DNA of 64,000 nt from Actinomortierella ambigua (lineage: Eukaryota; Mortierellomycota; Mortierellomycetes; Mortierellales; Mortierellaceae): contig JAAAJB010000015.1 of NCBI GenBank assembly GCA_016098155.1, positions 1-64,000 on the forward strand. The letters are read 5' to 3'. Shown piece after piece: positions 52,606-63,391 of the stretch. Position numbers and translations under genes: made by a program. The stretch's first letter is position 1. Each line of letters starts with the position of its first letter. The notes under the pieces were generated by a model. That model did not search any database, was not told the origin of the DNA, and was given only the letters and a program-made list of their open reading frames with translations.

Positions 52606-53919
52606 TTTTTTTTTCTCAAGGATGTTCGTTATTGAGATGGGGTGGAGTTTTATGGCAAAGGAGTATCAACACTTGGACATTACACTGGACAATATTGGAC
52701 GACTTGGTGAGTTTCTCAACCAACTGGAGAGGTGGGACGTTCTTTCTTTTTCTTTTTCTCTCTTCTTTCTTCTTGTTTCCCTCTCCCCCTTTTGTTTTTC
52801 TTGTTTTTTATTCCTCCTTCTCCCTTTCTGCTTTAATTCTGCTCTTCGTTATCTGCAGGATACCACGTCCGATGCCCAGGCCATGCTTCCTGCTCTCTGC
52901 CCACAACCATCTTCGCCCACGTCGCATTAGATCCTCCATAGACACCCCTCTCCCCTCCCCGTTTTCAAAATAATAATAAATTGCCACCAGAAACCATCAA
53001 CTACTGTGTTTTAGACGCGTTGTGGTTTGACGCTACTGCCAAAGGCAGTGCCGGCCAAGGGCTAGGTTTTTGGGCAGTGCTCTCATGAGTGCTTTGGGCG
53101 GATATTTTCGTCACTAGCAAAAATGGCTGAGCTAAACTTGGCACGGCTACAGCCACACAACACAAAGCGCGCGAGTTTTGAATCGAGGCAGGAAGATGCC
53201 CTCTTGTTCCCCGAACCCCATCTATCATTGCACCAAGAGCCAACATGGGCGGAGGAAGTGTAGCGATGAGGAAAAACAAAGACAGAAGGACAGAAGAAAA
53301 AAAAATACGGCAAGCGTCATCTGTACCCACATGTTCCCATGTATTTTGTACTGGACATTGTAACACAGAGAGCACTGATTTTCACATCAGCATTTTGGCT
53401 GGGTGTCTCGCTTGCAACTGTTTGTTTTGGAGCGCGAGTCCTTGACTCGTCCTCCATCCCATCCACCTCCTCCATTCTCTGCAGACACGTCAAGGGAGCC
53501 CTACTCAGTCTACGGCACGATGGCCTGCCTACCAAGGGTTATTTTTACTCTTGACACGGATGTATATGTCTTCTAGCAAGTTCAGGAGCTAGCGCGGGTC
53601 TAAACTAGGTTATTGGCTGAAGAGAGCGTCGAAATGAGCAAGGGTCCGCAATTATTTGCCCTGTGCCTGGATAGGATGGCCTGGTCCCTGTTCTATCTTT
53701 ATGGAGTTCAAGGGCTGTTTTCTAGTCTCTTGGCTTGGTGTTCATTAGGCTCCAGTGACCCTCATCCCTGTTCTGTGTCCCCTGTCCTTTCGAGGGACCG
53801 ATTGAACCGTTCAAGTACTACTGCCCTCTCAACAGTCTGACAAGGGAGAGCAGATAGAGTTTTCTTTTTTTTTTCTGCTTCCCCTCCAAGGTACTGTACA
53901 AACAGGGTCTGTAAATTGG

Positions 53920-53926
53920 TATAAAA
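53920..53926 (+). promoter_or_regulatory. TATA box of the small GPI-protein gene
   Basis: TATAAAA about 196 bases before the ATG at 54122, followed by a pyrimidine-rich leader, consistent with a 5' UTR of 100 bases or more. Confidence 0.5.
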
Positions 53927-54121
53927 ACTCCATCATTGGCGTCTTGTTCCCATCCATTCCTTCTGCAATTTCCTCACGACCAAACAATTCAACCTTCTCC
54001 TCTAATTTATCCTCATTTTCGACAAACAAACACAACCGTATTTTCTATTGCTCCTTTGCTCCTCTTTCTTCTTCTTCTTCTTCTTCTTCTTCCTTACCTC
54101 CAACTCACCTCATCCTCAACC

Positions 54122-54574
54122 ATGACCAAGACACTCTTCAAGTCCACCACCTTCTTCCTCCTCCTCCTGCTGGTCGCAGCATCCTTGTTCGCCACAGTAG
54201 CCCACGCTCAAGGCAGTGGTGAGGAAGGCGACAGCCCCGAAGTTCCACCGCCGCAGAACCCCAGCGAGACCATGGAGATCCCCGTGGTCGGAGAGCCGAC
54301 GGACGAGCCATCCCCGATCCCAACTCTGCCGAGCTTGCCGCCTCGGTCCTCGGCGCCTTCGGGTACGGAGACGTTGACGCTCACGTCGCCACCATCACCA
54401 CCACTTCCTACATCGACGGCGGCCCCCACTACGACGACGGTCGTGCGCCCTCCGCCAGCGGCGACAACGACGACGACGCGAACCGGCGCGGCAGGCAGCC
54501 TCAAGGCGGAGTGGGCGTGGCAGGGCATGATGGTTGCGCTTTCTGCTGTTGCTTTTGCTATGACCTTTGCTTAA
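54122..54574 (+). CDS. Small Pro/Thr-rich secreted protein, probably GPI-anchored
   Basis: Single exon, 150 residues. Residues 1-29 are a signal peptide (long Leu/Ala core, cleavage after VAHA). The mature region is rich in Pro, Ser and Thr and almost free of aromatic residues, so it should be extended and heavily O-glycosylated; acidic residues dominate near its start. There are no cysteines. The last about 18 residues are hydrophobic (MMVALSAVAFAMTFA at the end) and preceded by a small-residue stretch GAAGS, the arrangement of a GPI-attachment signal. A plasma-membrane or cell-wall protein is therefore likely. No enzymatic domain. The start is the only ATG before the signal peptide and lies behind a TATA box and a CTT-repeat leader. 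Confidence 0.72.
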   Translation: MTKTLFKSTTFFLLLLLVAASLFATVAHAQGSGEEGDSPEVPPPQNPSETMEIPVVGEPTDEPSPIPTLPSLPPRSSAPSGTETLTLTSPPSPPLPTSTAAPTTTTVVRPPPAATTTTTRTGAAGSLKAEWAWQGMMVALSAVAFAMTFA

Positions 54575-54966
54575 AATGGAGGTTTTTTTTGTTGTTGTTG
54601 TTGATGCAGTTTGTTACTACTCTAGTAGCAGTGAAGTGAACACTTGACCAAATATAAACTCTGTCTGTACCTTTTTTTTTCTTTTGTTGAGTACCCAAAC
54701 TGCACATGTACCAATGAAAAAGCGGGCACTGCTCATTTCTCTCCCATTATGTGTGACTGGAGATGGGAGGGGAGTTGTATTCTCGGGTTCTCAGGAACCA
54801 CAAAAAAAAAAGTGCGTATGGCTATGTGTTATTTCGGATGCTCCTTTGACCATGCAGCAGCATGCTATTGTATAAAGTCCAGAGCAACAAAAGACTCTTC
54901 GTTGATTCCAAAGGGGTGGGTGGACCCTTAAGCGAAGATGTTACATCTTTCTCTGTTTTTTTTTTT
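54575..54966. other. Convergent intergenic region
   Basis: About 390 bases between the 3' ends of the GPI-protein gene and the TMEM97-like gene. It contains GTT repeats and T runs (54669-54678, 54955-54967) and presumably both 3' UTRs. No gene seen. Confidence 0.5.
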
Positions 54967-55682
54967 TCACTTGGTCTTGACTGTGAGAGCAACTTGAATC
55001 TCACGCTGGACACGACGATAATTCTCGACCAGCATCCAGAATGGGAACAGAATCCAGGGCGAGTACATGCAGGCCAGACGAACCCGTTCGTCATCCGTCA
55101 TGGGGAAGGGAATGCGGTCGGCCGGCTCAAACAAGATGGTGGACAACATGGGGATCATGACGGTGACGAGCAAGGAGCTGTAGGCAACGACGGGCAGGGC
55201 CAGCTGGCGGGTTTGGTTGCGGTACAGGGACACGGACGCATAGAGCGCCAGTGGTGGTTGAATCACAGCCTTGAGGATGATGACGGCCTTGAACCAGACC
55301 GTGTCGAGCAAAGCACCCATCAACGGGTCCTTGGACACGGAGAGATAGAAGGCTAGAAGCGGAGAATGGTTGGTGGAGGGAGGGGGGAAGGGAAGGAGGA
55401 AGAGAGACCGTGCGAATTTTAAAAAAGACTCTTTAGTTGGCTGTTGTATCATATTCATTCCATAAACAAGGGGCCTGTGCTTATTGATTTCATTTGTCTC
55501 TCCGTACCAAAGGCCTTCTGGATGGGCTGGGTGTAAGGGTCTAGAGCGGTAGGATACATGGGCACCATGTCGATGCAGAGCGTAATAGGAACAAGGGTGA
55601 CAAAGAAGATGAACATGGCCAGGTCTTTGGGACGTCTCCAGAGCGACACGTGCGCTGGCGGTTCGATGGTATCGGAAGACAT
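54967..55682 (-). CDS. TMEM97/EXPERA-type integral membrane protein
   Basis: Exons 55682-55508 and 55352-54967 give 186 residues, close to animal TMEM97 (176). EXPERA proteins (sigma-2 receptor/TMEM97, EBP, TM6SF) are four-helix membrane proteins of ER and related membranes tied to sterol handling. Visible family features are the first helix with VTLVPITLCIDMVP, DPLM..DTVWFKA at the start of helix 2, IPMLSTILFE after helix 3, and MYSPWILFPFWMLV as helix 4. The acidic residues in helix 1 (Asp) and after helix 3 (Glu), which line the ligand pocket in TMEM97, are kept. The C-terminus is basic and ends VKTK, a KxK-like ER signal candidate. Substrate or partner unknown; sterol isomerase activity is not implied. 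Confidence 0.82.
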
Positions 55683-55891
55683 GATGGTTCTATTATTTGT
55701 TTTTCGGTATTCGGGATCTGAGGTTGAGATGAATGAAAGGGGGAATGAGAAAAAAGATGAAACGATGGTGGTGGGATGAGGGTTGTTTTCCGTCCCTGTG
55801 CTATGTGTGCTCCTCTGTATCGCACAGACTTGTACAGAGATGCTGTGCACCACATGTTTCCCGACAGTGTACTCGCCCAACCGAACCTTCT

Positions 55892-56520
55892 CTAATCGGT
55901 GGTGGCTTGGTGCCTGTGCCCTGTGGACTGGGAGTCTGGTACTGCTGGAGCGCATAAATAATACCGCATGTATATGTTGCACTCGGAAGATTGGCCCTGG
56001 CGGTATTTTTCCATGCGACCTGGATGATCACTCTTCATTTTGTCTGGATGATAAACAGGGGAGGGGCAGGGATGGTTCACTCTCTCTTGTGTATCAAAGT
56101 GGATGGCAATTCTCTGCAGCACGATGCCAAAGGCCAGCGTCTCGGACGAAATGTGTCGATGACCCTGACATACTGTCTGCATTGCACGACTAGTCGAAAA
56201 GGGCGCTGATATTGACGACTGCTCCTTTCTTTGATTGAGCAACCAGTACGTGTTAGTTGGGCTCAACAACTCCACAGCTTGGCCTGTCTCTTCTTTCCCC
56301 CCCTTTGCAATCTCCGTGGTTTCGTTAGGATACCTCGGCGCTTGCTGCTGGATTAGGCGGGAGCTCCGCAACGATTGCTTGCGCTTGCGCTTGCGTGCAG
56401 AGTGTGTCCACCTGGGGCACTCAATCAATATATGGCGGGTACAATGAGGTCTACCACAGCCCTCTGCCACCATCGAGTATAGTGCAGCACCCCTACACTA
56501 CAGAATAGAACGCTTCCAAA
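55892..56520 (-). mobile_element. Degraded non-LTR retrotransposon fragment (3' end of reverse transcriptase frame)
   Basis: On the - strand a frame contains GCGRPHCTRHILIECPRW (about 56417-56470). A Cys..Cys..His-I-L-I-x-C-P-R-W string is typical of the zinc-knuckle-like end of LINE reverse transcriptase proteins (HxLxxCPxW). Only a short piece is left; the frame is broken upstream by stops, and no 5' part, poly-A tail or target-site duplication is visible. The exact limits are guesses. Confidence 0.35.
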
Positions 56521-56664
56521 GGTCAGCCTCCAAATTTGGAGTAAGGTGTCCACCCGACACTCAACCTTGTTCTCTCCAAATGGGTGTATTAGCCAATTTA
56601 CATTGAACTAAAGCACAAATGAAGGGAGGGCTCGCTGCAAACAGCCGCCCCGCTCCACACTCCC

Positions 56665-56673
56665 TATATAAAA
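56665..56673 (+). promoter_or_regulatory. TATA box of the first chitin deacetylase gene
   Basis: TATATAAAA about 223 bases before the ATG at 56896, followed by a CTT-rich leader. Confidence 0.55.
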
Positions 56674-56895
56674 CAAAACCCCCCCGCGACGCAAGAGAAG
56701 CTTTTTGTCTTTTTCTTCTTCTTCTTCTCTTCCCTTGTACACTTTTACTCCCTTCCCCATTCCCAGCACTTTGCCTTGCTGAACATCTTTGCAACGACAT
56801 CAGACGATACCCTTGTCCTCTCTCCCTTGCACCTCCTTGCCCTCCCCCCTCCCTCGACCCTCAACCGACTTTGTTGTTTTTGACTCTTCACAATC

Positions 56896-58852
56896 ATGGT
56901 CAGGATCACCAGTGCTTTAATTGCCCTCTCAATCTCGCTCACTGTAGCCTTTGGCCACGGCGTGCACGACCTTGAGAAGCGTGCAGCCGCCGGCGGTAAC
57001 TGTCCCAAGACCTACCAGCCTGTGGCTGCGGGACAATACCCTGCCCTGGACTGTGTGCCCTTTGTACAGGACCCCCAGGTCCAGGCTTGGCTCAAGCTCG
57101 TGGACTTTACCAAGACACCCAAGTTTGCTCAGAGCAACGCAGGTGCTTGCCCTGCTGATCTCACCACTCTTCCCAAGGATCAGTGCTGGTGGACTTGTCA
57201 GAGTAAGAGAGAGAGAGAGTTGGCAAAGCTGAGGAGGTGGGCAGTGTCGGCCTTGTTTTTATATTTTTAGATGTCGGCTACGTAGTTTGGTCCCGTCCCT
57301 TGAAGTTTACTCACTCTACTTCTCTCTCTCTCTCTCTCCATGTACCTTGATCTCTACTCTATTTCTGAAAAAAAATTGGTCGCAATGTCTAACAACAGAG
57401 TGTGAAAGCCCAACGGATGTTGTCACCTGCCCTACCCCTGGCACATGGGGTCTTACATACGATGATGGCCCTTCGCCCAACAGCACGCAGCTTTACGATG
57501 TCTTGAAGCAGCACAACCAAAAGGCAACGCTCTTCATTGTTGGCTCGCGCGCCATCTCGTACCCTGCCATCCTCAAGCGCGCCTACGAGGAGGGTCACCA
57601 TATTGCGTAAGTATCCGTGTTGTCTCGTGTAACCTCCGTTAGGGAAGTGGGGTCTTTTATAATCAGATTGTCTCTAATATCTATCGTTGTTTCGATTACC
57701 CTTTTCGTGAAAACTACTGTACTAGTATCCACACTTGGTCTCACTCCAGCATGACCAGCTTGACTAATGAGCAGATCGTTGCCGAGCTCAAGTGGACGGA
57801 GAAGGCCATTTTCGATGTCATTGGCGTGACCCCTCTGTACTGGCGCCCTCCTTTCGGTAAGCTACAAATCTTCCAGGTGTAAACAAAAGTGCTTTAGAGT
57901 ATCTGTAAAATATCTCACACGCACCCTCCCCTTTTTTTTTCCACAGGCGATGTCGATAACCGTGTTCGTGACATTGCCACCCAGCTTGGCTACAAGACTG
58001 CCATCTGGACCCAGGGTTTTGATACCGACGATGTAAGAAGTTTTCAAACATATCTCATTGAAACCAAAAGCACTGTGTATTTTTTTTTGTTGCAACCGGT
58101 GTGAACCCTTCTGAAATGAATGATGAGGAATAGCTTAGATTCTGCCGGCAAAACCTTCGCTTCTCCTTATTTGTTGCTGCTATCGAATAATTTTTTAGTC
58201 AGAAACGGGTGTACCCCCTTTTGACTGGGTACCTGATTCTTAACGATGTTAACCCCCACCCCTTACTTCTTCATTCTCTCTCTGCCTCTCACTCGCCTGT
58301 TTTCTATTAAAAAAACCTAACCTAGTGGAACATCCCTGCCAAGACCGCAACCTTCCAGTCGGTGGTTGACACCTTCAAGTCATGGTTGGTCAAGATCCCA
58401 ACCATGAAGACCGGATTCATTGTCTTGGAGCATGACTGTAAGAAAGTTTACTACAAGTGTCACTTTTTTTTATTATTCTCTTTCCTCACTCGAAGAACAA
58501 GAATTATATATTTTTCTCAACGCGGGTTCCTTTGTCTTTTTTTCCTTTAACATTAGTGTTCCCTGAGGAAGTCAATGTGTCTGTGAATGGCATCCTGCCG
58601 ATTGCCTTCCAGACCAAAGGCTTGACGATGCAGCCGATTCCTCAGTGCATCGGCGACGCCAAGCCTTACAAGGAAGGTGCAGGCACCTTCAAGTTCGTAG
58701 GCACCCCCAACAACACCTCCACTGGCGGCTCCACACCTGGCGGAAACTCAAAGAGCAGCGCCTTGTCCGTTCACCACGGCAAGACTGTCAGCAGCATCTC
58801 CTCGGCCTTTGCTCTGGGCGCCATTGCGGTTATTTTTGGTGGTTTCTATTAG
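56896..58852 (+). CDS. Chitin deacetylase, GPI-type (first tandem copy)
   Basis: Exons 56896-57202, 57399-57606, 57726-57856, 57947-58032, 58326-58437 and 58557-58852 give 379 residues. The enzyme removes acetyl groups from chitin to make chitosan in the wall. Residues 1-20 are a signal peptide, followed by a possible Lys-Arg processing site (LEKR). A Cys-containing N-terminal region ends in CWWTC. The NodB domain has all five motifs: LTYDDGPSP (catalytic and metal Asp), HTWSHSS (metal His pair), WRPPFGDVDNR, GFDTDDW and IVLEHD. After a Ser/Gly/Asn-rich linker the C-terminus is hydrophobic (FALGAIAVIFGGFY), a GPI signal. The second copy follows 1.2 kb downstream in the same direction. Introns 2, D-D/W and HD/L are shared; the third (57857-57946) is not. 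Confidence 0.93.
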
Positions 58853-60062
58853 AATCAAACTACCAGTCGTTTTATAATGAAGCGTGGGGGCATTCCTCTA
58901 TAAGACAAAGTGGTGTTATCGTTTGATTTTTCGATCTAAACCCCCCCCCCTAGCAACCCTAACATGTTTCTCTTTTTTGACTCTGGCTCCTCCCCCCCCC
59001 CTTCCATAACACGACTATTTTAAACTGTTTTTGTCTGAGGGCTGTGCGGGGGGTTATGTCGTACTTCCCTCCCCTGAGAGACAGACAGAAGCAAACGAGG
59101 GTCTGTGACCCTCGCCCAACCTGCGTAGTATGCATAGCGCAGAATGAGGGAGTCCTGCTGTGGAGGCGAAGAGAATAGCTCTACGCTTAGGTGAGGGGGG
59201 GGGAAGTCAGCCAAAAATATGAGCTACAGGGGTAGTGGAGCATGATCGGAAAAACATTCTCGATTTAGTCGCATCTGTCCATGCGGACAAATGACGGACT
59301 TGAACTGCCTGATTTCTAAAAACAAAACAGGCGGAGGGAAGGAAGGAAAGGGGAAAGGGGGGAAATGGGCACAGCTCCGCCCCGGCGTTGTTCCAATTTC
59401 CGGCCCTTATTGTCTCATTTGGGGGGTGGGCGTGAGGGAAGAGTCAGTGACACCACCTCCCGTATAAGGAAGCTTCTGAACCCACCTGCTGGACGCGCGA
59501 GTTGCCAAGGTTAGAGGGGAAGGAAGATAGGGCTCAGATCATGAAAAACTTCGACAGGTCCCTGATGAGAGAAGATCCCACACCAGGGCTCCCCCCCTTT
59601 CTATTCTGAATCCTATGAAGAGACAAAAGGCCTTTGTTTTCGCTACAAAGGAAAAAAAAAGGCAGACCTTTTTCCTTTTGCACTCTGGAAGAACCCGAAT
59701 GGAACGATTGCCCATCGCGAGTATTTCCCTTTCCTTGAGCGATAAAAATCTTCCTTGTAGCGTCTCATTCTAATTGTAGCACATCGCTGCTGGGGAGGGG
59801 GACAAAGGGTGAGCCTGAAGACTCGGGCTATCGCGAGCACTACCAGCGAATAAAACTGCTACTATGTACTCACTCATATCCTAGTATAAAAGGAGCCGCA
59901 TAGCGCACGCTCCCCCGGCCCCTCCCTCCTTGCCCCACGTCTTGAATTCATTCGAGCAGAATAAACACCTTTTGCTAGTTTATCTGCGCTCGAGCTCCCA
60001 TTTGTCATCACTCTCTTCACACAACAAGGGTACCACAAAAAAAGGAGAATTCTTCCTCCAGT
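58853..60062. other. Intergenic between the two chitin deacetylases
   Basis: About 1.2 kb with several C and G runs (58940-58950, 58992-59002, 59197-59205). Short frames are low-complexity. The right end carries the TATA box at 59885. No third copy or gene remnant of the family is visible. Confidence 0.5.
59885..59891 (+). promoter_or_regulatory. TATA box of the second chitin deacetylase gene
   Basis: TATAAAA about 172 bases before the ATG at 60063, at a position similar to that in the upstream paralogue. Confidence 0.55.
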
Positions 60063-61899
60063 ATGATCTTCCGAATTCCCACAGCATTAGCGACGCTGTC
60101 AGTGTCGCTGCTCCTCGTGAGTGCTCATCCAGGCAATGGTTGCTCGCTGTATAAGCGTCAAACCGCCACTTGTCCTGCGACGTACGCGCCTGTTGCGGAG
60201 GGATCGTACCCTGCATTGGATTGTGTTCCCTTTGTGGAGGATCCTCAGGTGCAAGAATGGCTCAAGTTGGTGAATTTCACTCAGGTACCAACGACTGCAG
60301 TGAGCAATGCCGGTGCATGCCCGCCCGACATCTCGACGATCCCTGCCAGCCAGTGTTGGTGGACTTGTCAAAAGTAAGATGGTGGCTTCTTTTTTCGTTG
60401 TCTCGTTTTTGTCTTGATTTTGTTTTTGATAAAAAAAAAAAAATCCCACCCGGATCCGTTATCTTTGGATGTTCAAAACAATCTTCCTCAAAATCAACCT
60501 TCCTTTTTGTTTCACCAGGTGTGTAGCACCTACGGATATCGTAAATTGCCCCACGCCGATGACCTGGGGGTTGACTTATGACGATGGACCATCGCCAGAC
60601 TCGCCTCGGTTGTACGACTACCTCAAGACACACAACCAAACGACGACGCTGTTCATCGTGGGCTCGCGAGCCATTTCGTATCCCGACACCCTGAAGCGCG
60701 CGTACCAGGAAGGACACCAGATTGCGTATGTTATATTTTTCGTGTCTTTGTGTTTAACTGCTTTTTCTTGTGTAATTTTTGGGAGCCCTAACTAACCCTC
60801 TTCCTCTTATTTTTTTTTAATTTCGCTTTTGCTGGTATGCCATCCACTCTCAAAATTTGTAGTATCCACACATGGTCCCATCCAAGCATGACAGGACTCA
60901 CCAACGAGCAGGTTGTAGCGGAACTCAAATGGACGGAGAAGGCGATCCATGACATCCTGGGCGTCACGCCGACGTATTGGCGTCCTCCGTATGGTGATGT
61001 CGATGATCGTGTGCGCGCCATTGCGACTCAGTTGGGGTACAAGACTGTGATCTGGACTCAAGGTAACGAAACCTGGGGATCAAAAAGAAAGATCAACGTA
61101 TTCTTTTTTGGGGAGGGGGGGAGACGGATGACCCATGACAATTGACAAGAAACATCCAAGGTTGCTGATTTTATTTCTATTCTCATTTTTCTGTTTACGT
61201 TTCCAGGTTTTGATACCAACGATGTAAGTGAACCCCCCCCCACCCCACCAGAAAGACAAAAAAAAGAGTAAGTTTTACTCTTTCAAACTCCTGTTCATTT
61301 TAAGACGGACGGCTAATGTCATTCTGCACATTCTCTGTCGTCTTATGTAGTGGGACATTCCTGGTGGTTTGGCCACCCCTGAATCAGTTGTCGCCAACTT
61401 TCAGTCGTTGCTGGCCGAGGCCCCGACCATGAGCACCGGATTTATTGTCCTAGAGCACGACTGTAAGCATGACATCCACCATGAAAGAAATCAAGTCGAA
61501 AGAAGAGGAACGACATTAAAAAACACACACACACACAGGTTGCTAACAATAGATGTGCATGCGCGTGTTTTTTTTTTCTCTCTCTCTCGTTCCAACACAT
61601 CATCCACAAAAAAAAAAGTGTATCCTCAAGAGGTTGACGTGGCGATCAACAGCATCCTACCAATGGCCTACAACACGACTGGCTTGACGATCGAGCCCGT
61701 TGCCAAGTGCATCGGCGATTTTGCCCCTTACAAGGAAGGTGCGGGCACCTTCCAGAACGAGGGAGGCAATGGTACGACAAATTCGACGTTGGCCCAGACA
61801 TACAGTGGTGCTAGTGCCCAGCAAGAGTCGTCATCCCGCCTGGCCATGGTTGCGCTGACCACGTCGTGCTTGATGGTGCTGAGCGGCCTCTTGCTTTAA
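60063..61899 (+). CDS. Chitin deacetylase, GPI-type (second tandem copy)
   Basis: Exons 60063-60373, 60519-60725, 60863-61062, 61207-61223, 61351-61462 and 61619-61899 give 375 residues. Domain order equals that of the first copy: signal peptide (1-21), Cys-containing region ending CWWTC, then the NodB motifs [34 protein letters not shown] and IVLEHD, all with catalytic residues kept. [15 protein letters not shown] in the tail is nearly the same in both copies. The C-terminus ([19 protein letters not shown]) is a GPI signal. Exon 4 is only 17 bases. The intron at PPF/G of the first copy is absent here, and an intron in the Gly codon of TQ-G-FDT is present only here. The last acceptor follows a run of A and is atypical. 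Confidence 0.92.
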
Positions 61900-62509
61900 T
61901 TCTTCTTTGTAGATGGCGTTCGTTTAGTTTTTCCTTTTTCGCTTCTAGATTCTAGATTGCAATCCACATGCTCATAAATCGGCTACTTACGCTAATCTTC
62001 AGAGGCCGAAGCCTCTGGCTGCCCCCCTTCACGAGTGGGCCTGGTTTGAATCATGTCCGATTGGCCAGGTAGTTTGAATTTGTCCTCGGATAACATGGGT
62101 TTGACAACGAACCCTGTGGTAGGGAAAGAAGGACTTGTTACTTTCCACGATAGTCGAAACCCCCACCCCCCATTTGTTCCGATATTTAGGGATATTTTGA
62201 AAAAGAAACTCCATAACAACTACTATATTACAGAAATGGATGGTTTCCCTTAAAAAATATCACTGATCCGACCTTTTAGCCTGTTCGTAATTCCGCGGAG
62301 GCTTGTTGGATAGTTGAAAGAAACAGTGGGCATGTCAGAGAACAGGATAAAAAAAAATAGGTTTATTTGGCTTCCAGATCCCCAAGCTGCTCGCCATGAA
62401 CGGTCCGAGAAAAGAGAATAATAAAACAAGGGGGTAAATAAATACATAAATAAGAGTGAGAAAGAAAGAAAAAAACCTCCCTCTCTTTCTTCCCCCCTTT
62501 TTTTTCTTT
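61900..62509. other. Convergent intergenic region, second chitin deacetylase to ERG6
   Basis: About 610 bases between two 3' ends. 62340-62510 is A-rich then T/C-rich on the + strand, likely the ERG6 3' UTR. No gene, repeat or RNA seen. Confidence 0.5.
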
Positions 62510-63391
62510 TTACTGCTCATGCCCGGTGCCACCAGGCTTGCGAGCCACAAAGAAGTACATGACGGTGACAATGCCGAGCTTGCCGCCATCCGCGAGCGAG
62601 GTGGCGCCCAAGTCCAAGAACTTTGCCACGTCGGCGCTGCCCTTGCCCGCGAGGCCGACCCACTCGAGGGCGGCGACCATGGAGTTTGTGACGACACGGC
62701 CATACGTCGACGAGCGGAAGATGGTGAAGTAGTCCATGGGCGACCGGGCATAGCGCAGCTCGCCCGAGAGCGGGTAGTACCAAGGGGTCGGGTCATTGTT
62801 CAACGCGCGGTCCTCGAGCTCGACAATCTCAAACCCGGCATCCCTGAGGGCATCCTTACAATCGGTGTGGGTGGCCAGGTTGACGATACTGCAGCCGACC
62901 TCGATACCGCGCTTGATCCGCTGGTGCTCTGCGTTGGTGGGGTCGTACTTGTCCGTCAGGACCCATTCGTAGCAGGCAAAGACGCCGCCGGGTTTCAGGA
63001 TACGGTACGCCTCTGCATAGACACCCTTGAGCGATGACGCATGCGGGGTGGCCTCGATGGCGTAGCAGGCATCAAAAGTCTCATCCCCGAGCGGCATCTT
63101 CATAAAGTCGCCCTTGACAAACTCTTGGCGGTCTTGGAGGCCGTGGATGGCCGCGTAGCGGCGCGCGCGACGGATCTGGTAGTCGTTGATGTTGAGCCCC
63201 GTGATGTGCGCACCCGTGAAATGCGAAATCTCGCGCGCCGGCCCTCCCACACCACATCCAATGTCCAGGACACGGTCCGTCGGCTTGATACCGGCTCGGT
63301 AGGCCAGATAGTGCTCGTATCGCGCCATCGCTTGCGCCACGGCCTCGCCGTGGTAGAAGCGGCAAAAGTGGAAGGAGGTGCCCCAGGCGTA
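62510..63391 (-). CDS. ERG6: Sterol 24-C-methyltransferase, C-terminal 293 residues (5' part outside the window)
   Basis: The last exon is 63391-62510. The enzyme methylates C-24 of zymosterol with S-adenosylmethionine in ergosterol synthesis, on ER or lipid droplets. It opens with YAWGTSFHFCRFYHGEA, the conserved start of the methyltransferase region, then LDIGCGVGGPAREI (SAM motif I), GLNINDYQIRRAR, FDACYAIEATPHA, YRILKPGGVFACYEW and the C-terminal sterol-methyltransferase domain (PLSGELRYARSPMDYFTIFRSS). An acceptor (GTTAG) lies just before the exon. The expected preceding exon, ending in a stretch like DxYEY, is not found between 63392 and 64000, so the upstream exons lie beyond the window or follow a long intron. 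Pairing with the chitin deacetylase is tail to tail. Confidence 0.94.
   Translation of the reverse strand, partial: YAWGTSFHFCRFYHGEAVAQAMARYEHYLAYRAGIKPTDRVLDIGCGVGGPAREISHFTGAHITGLNINDYQIRRARRYAAIHGLQDRQEFVKGDFMKMPLGDETFDACYAIEATPHASSLKGVYAEAYRILKPGGVFACYEWVLTDKYDPTNAEHQRIKRGIEVGCSIVNLATHTDCKDALRDAGFEIVELEDRALNNDPTPWYYPLSGELRYARSPMDYFTIFRSSTYGRVVTNSMVAALEWVGLAGKGSADVAKFLDLGATSLADGGKLGIVTVMYFFVARKPGGTGHEQ

Larger units (their letters stand above)
51988..54121. other. Intergenic copper-fist to GPI protein
   Basis: About 2.1 kb. 51988-52540 is C/T-rich, probably 3' UTR. A TTGG/CTGG repeat lies at 52568-52605. A possible small spliced frame (52622-52930) could not be settled. 53000-53880 is mixed with no supportable gene. 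The end holds the promoter of the next gene: a TATA box at 53920 and a CTT/TTC repeat near 54064-54092. Confidence 0.5.
55683..56895. other. Intergenic TMEM97-like to first chitin deacetylase
   Basis: About 1.2 kb between divergent genes. The left part is the TMEM97-like promoter. The middle (about 55892-56500) contains a decayed retrotransposon frame on the - strand (separate entry). The right end holds the TATA box and CTT-rich leader of the chitin deacetylase. Confidence 0.55.

Noticed and set aside
52622..52930. Possible small spliced gene: a frame with EYQHLDITLDNIGRLGEF, then a C/T-rich stretch ending CTGCAG
   Set aside because: Several donors (GTGAGT at 52707, GTGGGA at 52732, GTTCTT at 52739) give different frames and none yields a clearly conserved product. 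It may be a spliced 3' UTR of the copper-fist gene.
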